In this document: one piece after another, positions 23,060-33,800 of the stretch | How positions within the stretch are numbered: position 1 is the stretch's first letter | How the letters are laid out: the number at the start of each line of letters is the position of its first letter | Assembly (NCBI RefSeq): GCF_963678635.1 | Contig: NC_087071.1 | Span: 27,141,378 to 27,205,377, forward strand | Source of the DNA: Symsagittifera roscoffensis | Taxonomy: Eukaryota; Xenacoelomorpha; Acoela; Convolutidae | Length of the DNA stretch: 64,000 bases | Direction: 5' to 3' | Notes under the pieces: generated by a model | What the model saw: only the letters and a program-made list of their open reading frames with translations | Told to the model about the DNA's origin: nothing | The model's database searches: none | Position numbers and translations under genes: made by a program

Positions 23060-23830
23060 ATGGCGGAAAATTTGTGCTCTGGGTGATTATTTTTCTCAGA
23101 TAAACTTCAACGCCTTAGCTACTAATGTTTTTCCAGTTTATTTTTAATCATTTGAAATATATTTTTACGCTGAGTTCAAACTTAAAACATTACTTAGGTG
23201 TAAATAATTTTTGTAACGTTGTGAAGGCTTAAAGATTGCCAATTTGACCAATTTGGAATAATTAATAAGTTAATAACGCGTAGGCGGAAAATTAATCAGT
23301 TTTAAAAACTACAGCAAATTCAAAAATTGAATTTTGCTATTTGGTCTACTTAATACTTACCTATAAGCAAAAAAAAATACTTTAATTTTTAGATGAAAGT
23401 AATTTATGCGTAAAGGAATGCTTTTTTTAAAAAAGGCTTTTTCTCAGCTTTTTGATAATTTCACTTTTTTTAGTTCTAGTGAGCACAGATGTGCTGCATA
23501 GATTTTGAAATGTGCAGTCAGAACAATCAGGGATTTGCTGTGATACCAGCAGTCTTGTTTTTTATGTTTTCAACAGGAGTTTGTTTAAAGTTTTAATAAA
23601 ACGCTTTGCTTTAAAAAAATAATTTCAGCCCACAAGCAAAATTTTGTTTTGAATAAAACAGTTTGAGTTCAGCAACGCATTTATAGAACTAATTAAAAAT
23701 AGCAGAAAATTTTTTTCACTCCCTTTTTTAAGATCGTTTTTGCTCACTTGAAATTCGCAGGGAATTGTTTTTGTCAAAACGTCTCTTCATGGCGAGAAAA
23801 ACTTCAGCTATCACAAATACTCTTCAGCTT
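23060..23830. repeat. Dispersed repeat family R1, copy 2
   Basis: Block a (about 23060-23310, with GGCTTAAAGATTGCCAAT and CGCGTAGGCGGAAA) and block b (about 23485-23830) stand in the same order and spacing as at 1425-2140. No open frame is shared between the copies. Confidence 0.6.
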
Positions 23831-23889
23831 TGATAGAAGGGTGAAAAGAATTTGTTCATTGTGAAGCATTGGTGCTTCGACTTTTAAAG

Positions 23890-24160
23890 AAAATGAGGGA
23901 ATATTTGTGCTCGGGCAGTTTTTTTTCGAACATGCCATTTTAGATTTGACTTTTTAACTAGCCATTTTTGACGCAATTTTTTCAATCACCAGCCCAGTAT
24001 TGTTTTGTGATGAAAAGTATTTGTGATGAACTTTTGCAAAATTATAGGGGCTTAAAATTGTTAATTTTGCCTATTTGGGACAAATAAAGCGGAATATTTT
24101 TGGGCTATTAAACCGTCTTAGAAACTTTTCCAAATTGAATTGAGGCATGATATTTGGTAT
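23890..24160. repeat. Dispersed repeat family R1, partial copy 3
   Basis: Only block a is present. It starts GGGAATATTTGTGCTCGGG and includes GGGGCTTAAAATTG and AACCGTCTTAGAAAC, matching 1430-1710. Confidence 0.55.
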
Positions 24161-24728
24161 CTTTCCATATCATCTGGTATCAATTAAAAATATATAAGTA
24201 TAAAATATATAAAAATTAAAAAGTATATAAGTGAGTGATGTGTGTATATATATGCCCCGTCTTCCTTTTATTCAATCGGATTTTCGCCATCGAAATAGTA
24301 GGTAAAGTCGGGTTTTTTCTTTACCCCTAGAACAATATTGGCTACCAGAGTTTGACAGTTTAACTGGAATGCGCAAATTCTCCTACCGGCTCAAATTTTG
24401 ACAAGAACTTAATGTGAAGAATGTTCAGGGCGTTGCCCTGTGTTATTAGCTTATTCAGATCTTCACCTTTTTACAAAAAAAATCTACACACTTTTACAAT
24501 AATTGCCTGGTATTCAAAAAAAAAACAGGGAGTTCAAGTTTTTCAAACCATATTTTGGAATTTCAAATGATTCATCTTGTTGATGGTAGCAACCAAAAAT
24601 CATGTTTTTGTTGCTTTATTTAATCAAACATCCTAAAATCTCTTAAAACCTAGTTTTAAATCTTTTCTGTTGACTGACTGCATAATGGAGCCAGTTCAAA
24701 ATAAGTATTCAAAGTTGTTTTTTATAAC
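24161..24728. other. AT-rich gene-free stretch
   Basis: A run of TATATAAGTATAAAATATAT-type sequence lies near 24185-24250. No gene is seen. Confidence 0.4.
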
Positions 24729-24956
24729 TTAATATTTATCACAGTAAAAAATTACAGCTAACCAATCATGATCACTTACTATAAATAATGGTAACTTGTA
24801 TAGCTGGAAAAATCCAGAGAAGATATAATTTAACCTAGAAATCAGTTGCCTGTTTTTCTCCTCTAACCTCGCAAGAATACCAATATGTAAAAGAACTATT
24901 GAGACTAGGAAACATAAGAGTAAAATTAGAACCGGTATTCGAAAGGGAAGTTTCAC
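24729..24956 (-). other. Duplicated hydrophobic frame, copy 1
   Basis: A minus-strand frame with a strongly hydrophobic stretch IPVLILLLCFLVSIVLLHIG. The surrounding DNA (about 24830-25055) is repeated with substitutions at 25400-25600, where the frame reads IPILILLLYLIVLINLVYTG. The repeat unit includes GAATCTATCC and AACAGACGGT-type words. The family is unknown. It may be a membrane segment of a decayed gene or simply an AT-rich repeat. Confidence 0.3.
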
Positions 24957-25301
24957 GAATCTATCCGGCCGAAAATAAGATGGAAGGGCGTTACGAACAG
25001 ACGGTATTCATCCGAAAGTACTCTATGAGAATGCCACCCCGGACCTAAATTCAATAACCCACTGCCCATTTTGAGCCATTGTACAATATTTCAATTTGAT
25101 CAGTCAAGCTGGATAACTTTGTTTAGAGGAAAGTTTTACTCAGGAACTAGTGCATCGTTGCCGTCATAGCTTTCAACCATTGTGATTTGAGCAGCTTCAA
25201 TATTGTAAACTAGTATTTATTAACCAATTATATTATTGATAAAACTATCTCTATAAAATATTGCTTCCTAACCAATTATATTCCATCTCTAACATTGACA
25301 C

Positions 25302-25571
25302 TTATTTGTAAGTGCTGAAACTACTTGTAGTTTCAGCAACAGACCCATTTGAATAAATGTTAGAGTACAGTTGTTCTCCTTTGGACAAGCTCCATAAACC
25401 TAACCCGCAAATACCAGTATACACTAGATTTATTAAGACTATGAGATATAAGAGTAAGATTAAAATTGGTATTAGACTAAGAAGTTGCACGAATCTATCC
25501 GTCTGAAAGTAAGATAGCGTGACTAACAGACGGTGTACTTTATCTAAAATTACTCTACGAGTACAGGCCAA
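25302..25571 (-). other. Duplicated hydrophobic frame, copy 2
   Basis: An 89-codon minus-strand frame with ATG at 25571. It shares the hydrophobic segment and the preceding FVQL/FVKL motif with copy 1. The similarity extends across DNA outside the frame, so duplication alone explains it. Nothing shows that it is translated. Confidence 0.3.
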
Positions 25572-25758
25572 AGGTCATAACTCATCTGGAGCGACCATAA
25601 GTCTCGAACAAGACCTTAACTAACTTGGAATTAGACAATTTAACTTATAATTAGAAAATTGCTAAATTGCAAAACTGTTAGATGGAACAGACAGTTTAGT
25701 AGAAATGTCTCTACGTCTCAATAAATCAACTCCAATTTTCCAAACAATACAAGAAATA

Positions 25759-26491
25759 CCAGTTATTGCAAGAAGACCAAGATCAAGGCGTGAACAACGA
25801 GCAGAAAATGGACCAATCTACTACATGATAGAACGACGGAAACTGGGACAAGTTTTTGTCTTTAGAATACTTTATTCAGCAAATTTAAATTATCGTTAAT
25901 TGACATGAAAATTATGTGAAGAATAATTTTTCAACAACGCATTTGGTGCTAACTCTACTATCAAACAATAACGACTGATAAAAAGAACACATGTCGTTCC
26001 CCCCAAAATCTAAAGTAAATCAAAATTTTTGAATAAAAAATTAATTGAAAAAAAAAAACAAAAATTAGTTAGTATTAACTTTCATTGTTAGTTTCATCAG
26101 TTAACACACATATTTTTTTTTGAAACCAACTTCGTCACCTAAGACATAACAGCATAAATTCAAAAAAATATTATCCAAACATTAAACTTTTAATTTTCTC
26201 AAACTTAAATTTTTACAAAAAAAACTTATCAAGGTTTATCATTGCTTTTCCATAATTCATTTTTATTTCATAGACTTATCAAGGCTTTCCTTGGATCTTT
26301 AAATTCAGTTGAAATTAATTTTTTTTTAAATTTCTTATCATCAAGGCTTCGCTTGGATCAAACCAGAGCAATTTTGTTCTCCCCATAGCATAAATTTAAA
26401 AGTGTCTAAGGACCTCAAACGTCAATTCACTCTCCAACCTTTATAAACGACCCAGCACTAAAAGAAGTTTTTGAAAAACTAACCATCTTAA
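25759..26491. repeat. 733-bp direct repeat, copy 1
   Basis: Starts CCAGTTATTGCAAGAAGACC and ends AACTAACCATCTTAAT. Copy 2 is at 27095-27829. By eye the two are identical apart from three extra bases (ATC) in copy 2 near 27618. A 64-codon plus-strand frame (25705-25899) overlaps the left end, with an arginine-rich start (RRPRSRREQRAENGP); its function is unknown. The copies lack TG...CA ends, a primer-binding site or coding sequence between them, so a normal LTR pair is unlikely. Confidence 0.8.
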
Positions 26492-27094
26492 TTAAGATAG
26501 AGAGTGAAGAACTTTGGTTACTCATCCTTCACTTGAGCCCTTCCTCTTGGATTATCCATGCTAAAACCCTAAATAAATAGTAAGTCACGATACAAAAACA
26601 GTATCTAAGGATCTACCTGTGTTCTAATTATACCTGAACCTTGTGGATTGATTTACTGTTCTCCAACCCTTGATCACAGATCACAATCTTTAGTTAAGAT
26701 TAAGTAAGTCAAACATAATTTAAAACCTAATCACGAGAAACTAAAAAATCATTCTCACGAACTGATATACTGTCTCTTCAACCCGTCAACCACGACAATC
26801 TATGCCCCAACTTAGGATAACTACACAAAAACCGTAAAAACAAACAGTTTAGGAAAAACTCCAAGCCCCAAGTTTTGCACCCATCATCCTTAACCTTATG
26901 TCAAGGGATAGTCTAGGTAGTAAACAAACAATCATACTGCATAATTGTTTAATTAAAAATGAAAGATACGATGTTGTAATCACTCTGCTCAGACAAACAA
27001 TAGGATATATTAGATCAAAAAGAGAAATACAAAAAAGACAAATATAACAAAGCAAAAGCCAATTATCAAAAAAAGATTTTCAAAAAGACGAAAC
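26492..27094. other. Spacer between the 733-bp repeats
   Basis: AT-rich DNA of about 600 bp with no recognised retroelement domain. The minus-strand frame at 26849-27055 is unsupported. Confidence 0.4.
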
Positions 27095-27829
27095 CCAGTT
27101 ATTGCAAGAAGACCAAGATCAAGGCGTGAACAACGAGCAGAAAATGGACCAATCTACTACATGATAGAACGACGGAAACTGGGACAAGTTTTTGTCTTTA
27201 GAATACTTTATTCAGCAAATTTAAATTATCGTTAATTGACATGAAAATTATGTGAAGAATAATTTTTCAACAACGCATTTGGTGCTAACTCTACTATCAA
27301 ACAATAACGACTGATAAAAAGAACACATGTCGTTCCCCCCAAAATCTAAAGTAAATCAAAATTTTTGAATAAAAAATTAATTGAAAAAAAAAAACAAAAA
27401 TTAGTTAGTATTAACTTTCATTGTTAGTTTCATCAGTTAACACACATATTTTTTTTTGAAACCAACTTCGTCACCTAAGACATAACAGCATAAATTCAAA
27501 AAAATATTATCCAAACATTAAACTTTTAATTTTCTCAAACTTAAATTTTTACAAAAAAAACTTATCAAGGTTTATCATTGCTTTTCCATAATTCATTTTT
27601 ATTTCATAGACTTATCATCAAGGCTTTCCTTGGATCTTTAAATTCAGTTGAAATTAATTTTTTTTTAAATTTCTTATCATCAAGGCTTCGCTTGGATCAA
27701 ACCAGAGCAATTTTGTTCTCCCCATAGCATAAATTTAAAAGTGTCTAAGGACCTCAAACGTCAATTCACTCTCCAACCTTTATAAACGACCCAGCACTAA
27801 AAGAAGTTTTTGAAAAACTAACCATCTTA
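27095..27829. repeat. 733-bp direct repeat, copy 2
   Basis: Nearly identical to 25759-26491. Its right end, CATCTTAAT, runs straight into the first satellite monomer (GACAGGAACTAAC) without a spacer. Confidence 0.8.
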
Positions 27830-30800
27830 ATGACAGGAACTAACTACAGGGTTGGAATTTTCAGATTTTTGAAAAATAATTTTATTTTAAACTTTCTGAA
27901 AATTTTCGAAAAAATCACAAAAAACGTCTTATCTCGGAAACTACAAAGAATTGAGCAGTCATATTTGGAGACAAGATTCGCAATCCTTGATTGTACTGTG
28001 ACAGTACCCAACTACAGAGTTGGGACTTTCAGATTTTGCGAAAAAAATTATTATAAGTTTTCTGAAAACTTTGAAAAAAACCACAAAAAACGTCACATCT
28101 CGAAAACTACAAAATTTTGAGCAGTCATATTTGCAGGCAAGATTCGCAACCTTTGAGAGTACTCTGACAGGAAACAAATACAGGGTTGGGAATTTTGGGA
28201 AAAAAAGTCATATAAAACTCATGAAAATTTTTTCAAAAAGTCACAAAAGACGTCAAATCTCGAAAACTACAAGGATTTGAACAATCATATTTGGAGGCAA
28301 GATTTGTAATTCCTTAGAGTACTCTGAAAGCACCCAACTACAAGGTTGCGAATTTCAAATTTAAAAAAAAAATTATATTTTAAATTTTCTGAAAATTCAC
28401 AAAAAACGTCATATCTCAAAAACTACAACAATTTGAGCAGTCATATTAAGAGGCAGCATTTGAGACGCCAGTGTGTACACTGACAATAAGGTTGTATCTT
28501 CATCGAGATGGTATTTCCAAATTATTAGAATTTTTTTGTAGATAAGTTTAAGTTCCTTGAGAACTTTTGAAAAAATCAAAAAGCGTCACATCTCGGAAAC
28601 TAAAGGCAATTGAGCAGTCGCTGGTGGCAAGATTTCCAACACTTTAGAGTACCCTGACAATACCGAACTATAGCGTTGGGAATTTCAAATTTTGAAAAAA
28701 TAATGAAATTAAACTTTCTGAAAAATTTGAAAAAATTACAAAAAACGAAAACTACAAAGAATTGAGCAGTCATATATGGAGGCAAAATTTGCAATCTTTG
28801 AGAGTACTCTGACAGGAACTAACTACAGGGTGGTACATTTCAGATTTTTGAAAAAGAATTACAATTTAAATTTTCTGAAAATTTTTGAAAAAATCACAAA
28901 AAACGTCATATCTCAAAAACTACAAAGAATTGAGCAGTCATATTGGGAGGCAAGATTCCCAATCCTTGAGAGTATTCTGACAGGACCTAACTAGAGGGTT
29001 GTGCATTTTAGATTTTTAAAAAACAGTAATAATTTAAATTTTCTGAAAATTTTCGAAAAGACCACAAAAAAGGTCATACCTCGAAAACTACAAAGAATTG
29101 AGCAGTCATACTTGGAGGCAAGATTCGCAATCTTTGAGAGTACTCCGACAGGAACTAACTACAGGGTTGGAATTTTCAGATTTTTGAAAAATAATTTTAT
29201 TTTAAACTTTCTGAAAATTTTCGAAAAAATCACAAAAAACGTCATATCTCGGAAACTACAAAGAATTGAGCAGTCATATTTGGAGACAAGATTCGAAATC
29301 CTTGATTGTACTGTGACAGTACCCAACTACAGAGTTGGGGATTTCAGATTTTGCGAAAACAATTATTATAAGTTTTCTGAAAACTTTGAAAAAAACCACA
29401 AAAAACGTCACATCTCGAAAACTACAAAATTTTGAGCAGTCATATTTGCAGGCAAGATTCGCAACCTTTGAGAGTACTCTGACAGGAACCAAATACAGGG
29501 TTGGGCATTTTGGGAAAAAAAAGTCATATAAAATTCATAAAAACTTTTTCAAAAAGTCACAAAAGACGTCATATCTCGAAAACTACAAGGATTTGAACAA
29601 TCACATTTGGAGGCAAGATTTGTAATTTCTTGGAGTACTCTGACAGCACCCAACTACAAGGCTGCGAATTTGAAATTTTAAATAATAATAATAATATTTT
29701 AAGTTTTCTGGGAATTTCACAAAAAACGTCATATCTCGAAAACTACAACGATTTGAGCAGTCATATTAAGAGGCAAGATTTGAGACGCCAGTGTGTACGC
29801 TGACAATAAGGTTGTATCTTCATCGAGTTGGTAGTTCCAATTTTTTTGAATTTCTTTGTAGATAAGTTCCTTGAGAAATTTTGAAAAAATCAAAAAACGC
29901 CACATCTCGGAAACTCTTTAGTTTCCGAGATGTGGCGTTTTTTGATTTTTTTCAAAATTTCTCAAGGAACTTATCTACAAAGAAATTCAAAAAATTTGGA
30001 ACTACCAACTCGATGAAGATACAACCTTATTGTCAGCGTACACACTGGCGTCTCAAATCTTGCCTCTTAATATGACTGCTCAAATCGTTGTAGTTTTCGA
30101 GATATGACGTTTTTTGTGAAGTTCCCAGAAAACTTAAAATATCATCATTTGAGCAGTCGCTGGTGGCAAGATTTTCACATTTTAGAGTACCCTGACATCA
30201 CCGAACTATAGCGTTGGGAATTTCAAATTTTGAAAAACAATGAATTTAAACTTTCTGAAAATTTTGAAAAAATCACAAAAACCGTCACATTTCGAAAATT
30301 ACAATGAACTGAGCAGTCATATTAGGAGGCAAGATTCGCAATCCTTGAGATTATTCTGAGAGGGCCTAACTACAGGGTTGGGAATTTCTGATTTTTAAAA
30401 AATAGTAATAATTTAAGTTTTCTGAAAAATTTCGAAAAGACCACAAAAAACGTCATAACTTGAAAACTACAAAAAACTGAGCAGTCAGATTTGGAGGCAA
30501 GATTCGTCATCTTTGAGATTACTCTGACAGGACCTAACTACAAGGTTGGGAATTTCAGATTTTTAAAAAATAGTAATAATTTAAATTTTCTGAAAATTTT
30601 TGAAAAAGTCACAAAAAAAGCATATCTCAAAAACTACAAAGAGTAGAGCAGTCACATTTGGAGGCAAGATTTGCAATCCTTCATAGTACTCTGACAGTAC
30701 TCAACCACAGGGTTGGGAATTTCAGATTTTGCGAAAAAAATTAATATAAGTTTTCTGAAAACTGTGAAAAAAATCACAAAAAAAGTCATATCTCGAAAAC

Positions 30801-33800
30801 TACAACGATTTGAACAGTCATACTAAAAAGCAGGATTTGAGACACCAGTGTGTACGCTGACAATAAGGTTGTATCTTCATCGAGATGGTATTTCCAAAAT
30901 TTTTGAATTTTTTTGTAGATAAGTTCCTTGAAAAATTTTGAAAAATCAAAAAACGTCACATCTCGGAAACTAAAGGCATTTGAGCAGTCGCTTGTGGCAA
31001 GATTTCCAACTCTTTAGAGTACCCTGACAACACCGAACTATAGCGTTGTGAATTTCAAATTTTGAAAAACAATGATTTTAAACTTCTGAAAATTTTGAAA
31101 AATCACAAAAAACGTCACATTTCGAAAACTACAAAGAACTGAGCAGTCATATTTGGAGGCAAGATTCGCAATCCTTGAGAGTACTCTGACAGGACCTAAC
31201 TACAGGGTTGGGAATTTCAGATTTTTAAAAAATAGTAATAATTTAAAATTTCTGAACATTTTCGAAAAGACCACAAAAAACGTCATACCTCGAAAACTAC
31301 AAAGAATTGAGCAGTCATACTTGGAGGCAAGATTCGCAATCTTTGAAAGTACTCTGACAGAAACTAATTTCAGGGTTGGAAATTTCAGATTTAAAAAAAA
31401 AAATTATAACCTAAATTTTCTGAAAATTTTTGAAAAAATCACAAAAAAAGTCATATCTCGAAAACTACAAAGAATTGAGCAGTCAAATTTGGAGGCAAGA
31501 TTCGCAATCCTTGATAATACTCTGACAGTACCCAACTACAGGGTTGGGAATTTCAGATTTTGCGGAAAAAAATTAATATAACTTTTCTGAAAACTTTGAA
31601 AAAAACACAAAAAACGTCGTATCTCGAAAACTACAAGGATTTGAACAATCATATTTGGAGGCAAGATTTGTAATTCCTAAGAGTACTCTGAAAGCACCCA
31701 ACTACAACTACAAGGTTTAGAATTTCAAATTTTTAAAGAAAAATTATATTTTAAATTTTCTGAAAATTCACAAAAAACGTCATATCTCAAAAACTACAAC
31801 AATTTGAGCAGTCATATTTAGAGGCAGGTTTTGAGACGCCAGTGTGTACACTGACAATAAGGTTGTATCTTCATCGAGATGGTATTTCCAAATTATTAGA
31901 ATTTTTTTGTAGATAAGTTCCTTGAGAACTTTTGAAAAAATCAAAAAGCGTCACATCTCGGAAACTAAAGGCAATTGAGCAGTCGCTGGTGGCAAGATTT
32001 CCAACACTTTAGAGTACCCTGACAATACCGAACTACAGCGTTGGGAATTTCAAATTTTGAAAAAATAATGAATTTAAACTTTCTGAAAAATTTGAAAAAA
32101 TCACAAAAAACGAAAACTACAAAGAATTGAGCAGTCATATTTGGAGGCAAAATTTGCAATCCTTGAGAGTACTCTGACAGGACCTAACTACAGGGTTGGG
32201 CATTTTAGATTTTTAAGAAATAGTAATAATTTAAGTTTTCTGAAAATTTTCGAAAAGACCACAAAAAACGTCATACCTCGAAAACTACAAAGAATTGAGC
32301 AGTCATACTTGAAGGCAAGATTCGCAATCTTTGAGAGTACTCTGACAGGAACTAACTACAGGGTTGTAAATTTCAGATTTTTGAAAAAGAATTATAATTT
32401 AAATTTTCTGAAAATTTTTGAAAAAATCACAAAAAACGTCATATCTCAAAAACTACAAAGAATTGAGCAGTCATATTGGGAGGCAAGATTCGCAATCCTT
32501 GAGAGTATTCTGACAGGACCTAACTACAGGGTTGTGCATTTAAATTTTTAAAAAACAGTAATAATTTAAGTTTTCTGAAAATTTTCGAAAAGACCACAAA
32601 AAAGGCCATACCTCGAAAACTACAAAGAATTGAGCAGTCATACTTGGAGGCAAGATTCGCAATCTTTAGGAGTACTCTGACAAGAACTAACTACAGGGTT
32701 GGAAATTTCAGATTTTTGAAAAATAAATTCATTTTAAACTTTCTGAAAATTTTTGAAAAAATCACAAAAAACGTCATATCTCGAAAACTACAAAGAATTG
32801 AGCTGTCAAATTTGGAGGCAAGAGTCGCAATCCTTGATAGTACTCTGACAGTACCCAACTACAGGGTTGGGAATTTCAGATTTTGCGAAAAAAATTAATA
32901 TAACTTTTCTGAAAACTTTGAAAAAAACACAAAAAACGTCGTATCTCAAAAACTACAAGGATTTGAACAATCATATTTGGAGGCAAGATTTGTAATTCCT
33001 TAGAGTACTCTGAAAGCACCCAACTACAAGGTTGCGAATTTCAAATTTTAAATTCACAAAAAACGTCAAATCTCAAAAACTACAACAATTTGAGCAGTCA
33101 TATTAAGAGGCAGGATTTGAGACGCCAGTGTGTACACTGACAATAAGGTTGTATCTTCATCGAGATGGTATTTCCAAATTATTAGAATTTTTTTGTAGAT
33201 AAGTTCCTTGAGAACTTTTGAAAAAATCAAAAAGCGTCACATCTCGGAAACTAAAGGCAATTGAGCAGTCGCTGGTGGCAAGATATCCAACACTTTAGAG
33301 TACCCTGACAATACCGAACTATAGCGTTGGGAATTTCAAATTTTGAAAAAATAATGAATTTAAACTTTCTGAAAAATTTGAAAAAATCACAAAAAACTAA
33401 AACTACAAAGAATTGAGCAGTCATATTTGGAGGCAAAATTTGCAATCCTTGAGAGTATTCTGACAGGACCTAACTACAGGGTTGGGCATTTTAGATTTTT
33501 AAGAAATAGTAATAATTTAAGTTTTCTGAAAATTTTCGAAAAGACCACAAAAAATGTCATACCTCGAAAACTACAAAGAATTGAGCAGTCATACTTGAAG
33601 GCAAGATTCGCAATCTTTGAGAGTACTCTGACAGGAACTAACTAGAGGGTTGGAAATTTCAGATTTTTGAAAAATAGTTATAATTTAATTTTTCTGAAAA
33701 TTTTTGAAAAAATTACAAAAAAGGTCATATCTCGGAAACTACAAAGAATTGAGCAGTAATACTTGGAGGCAAGATTCACAATCTTTGAGAGTACTCTGAC

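Noticed and set aside
25759-27829. LTR retrotransposon with 733-bp LTRs
   Set aside because: There are no TG/CA ends, no primer-binding site, no polypurine tract and no coding sequence in the 600-bp interior.
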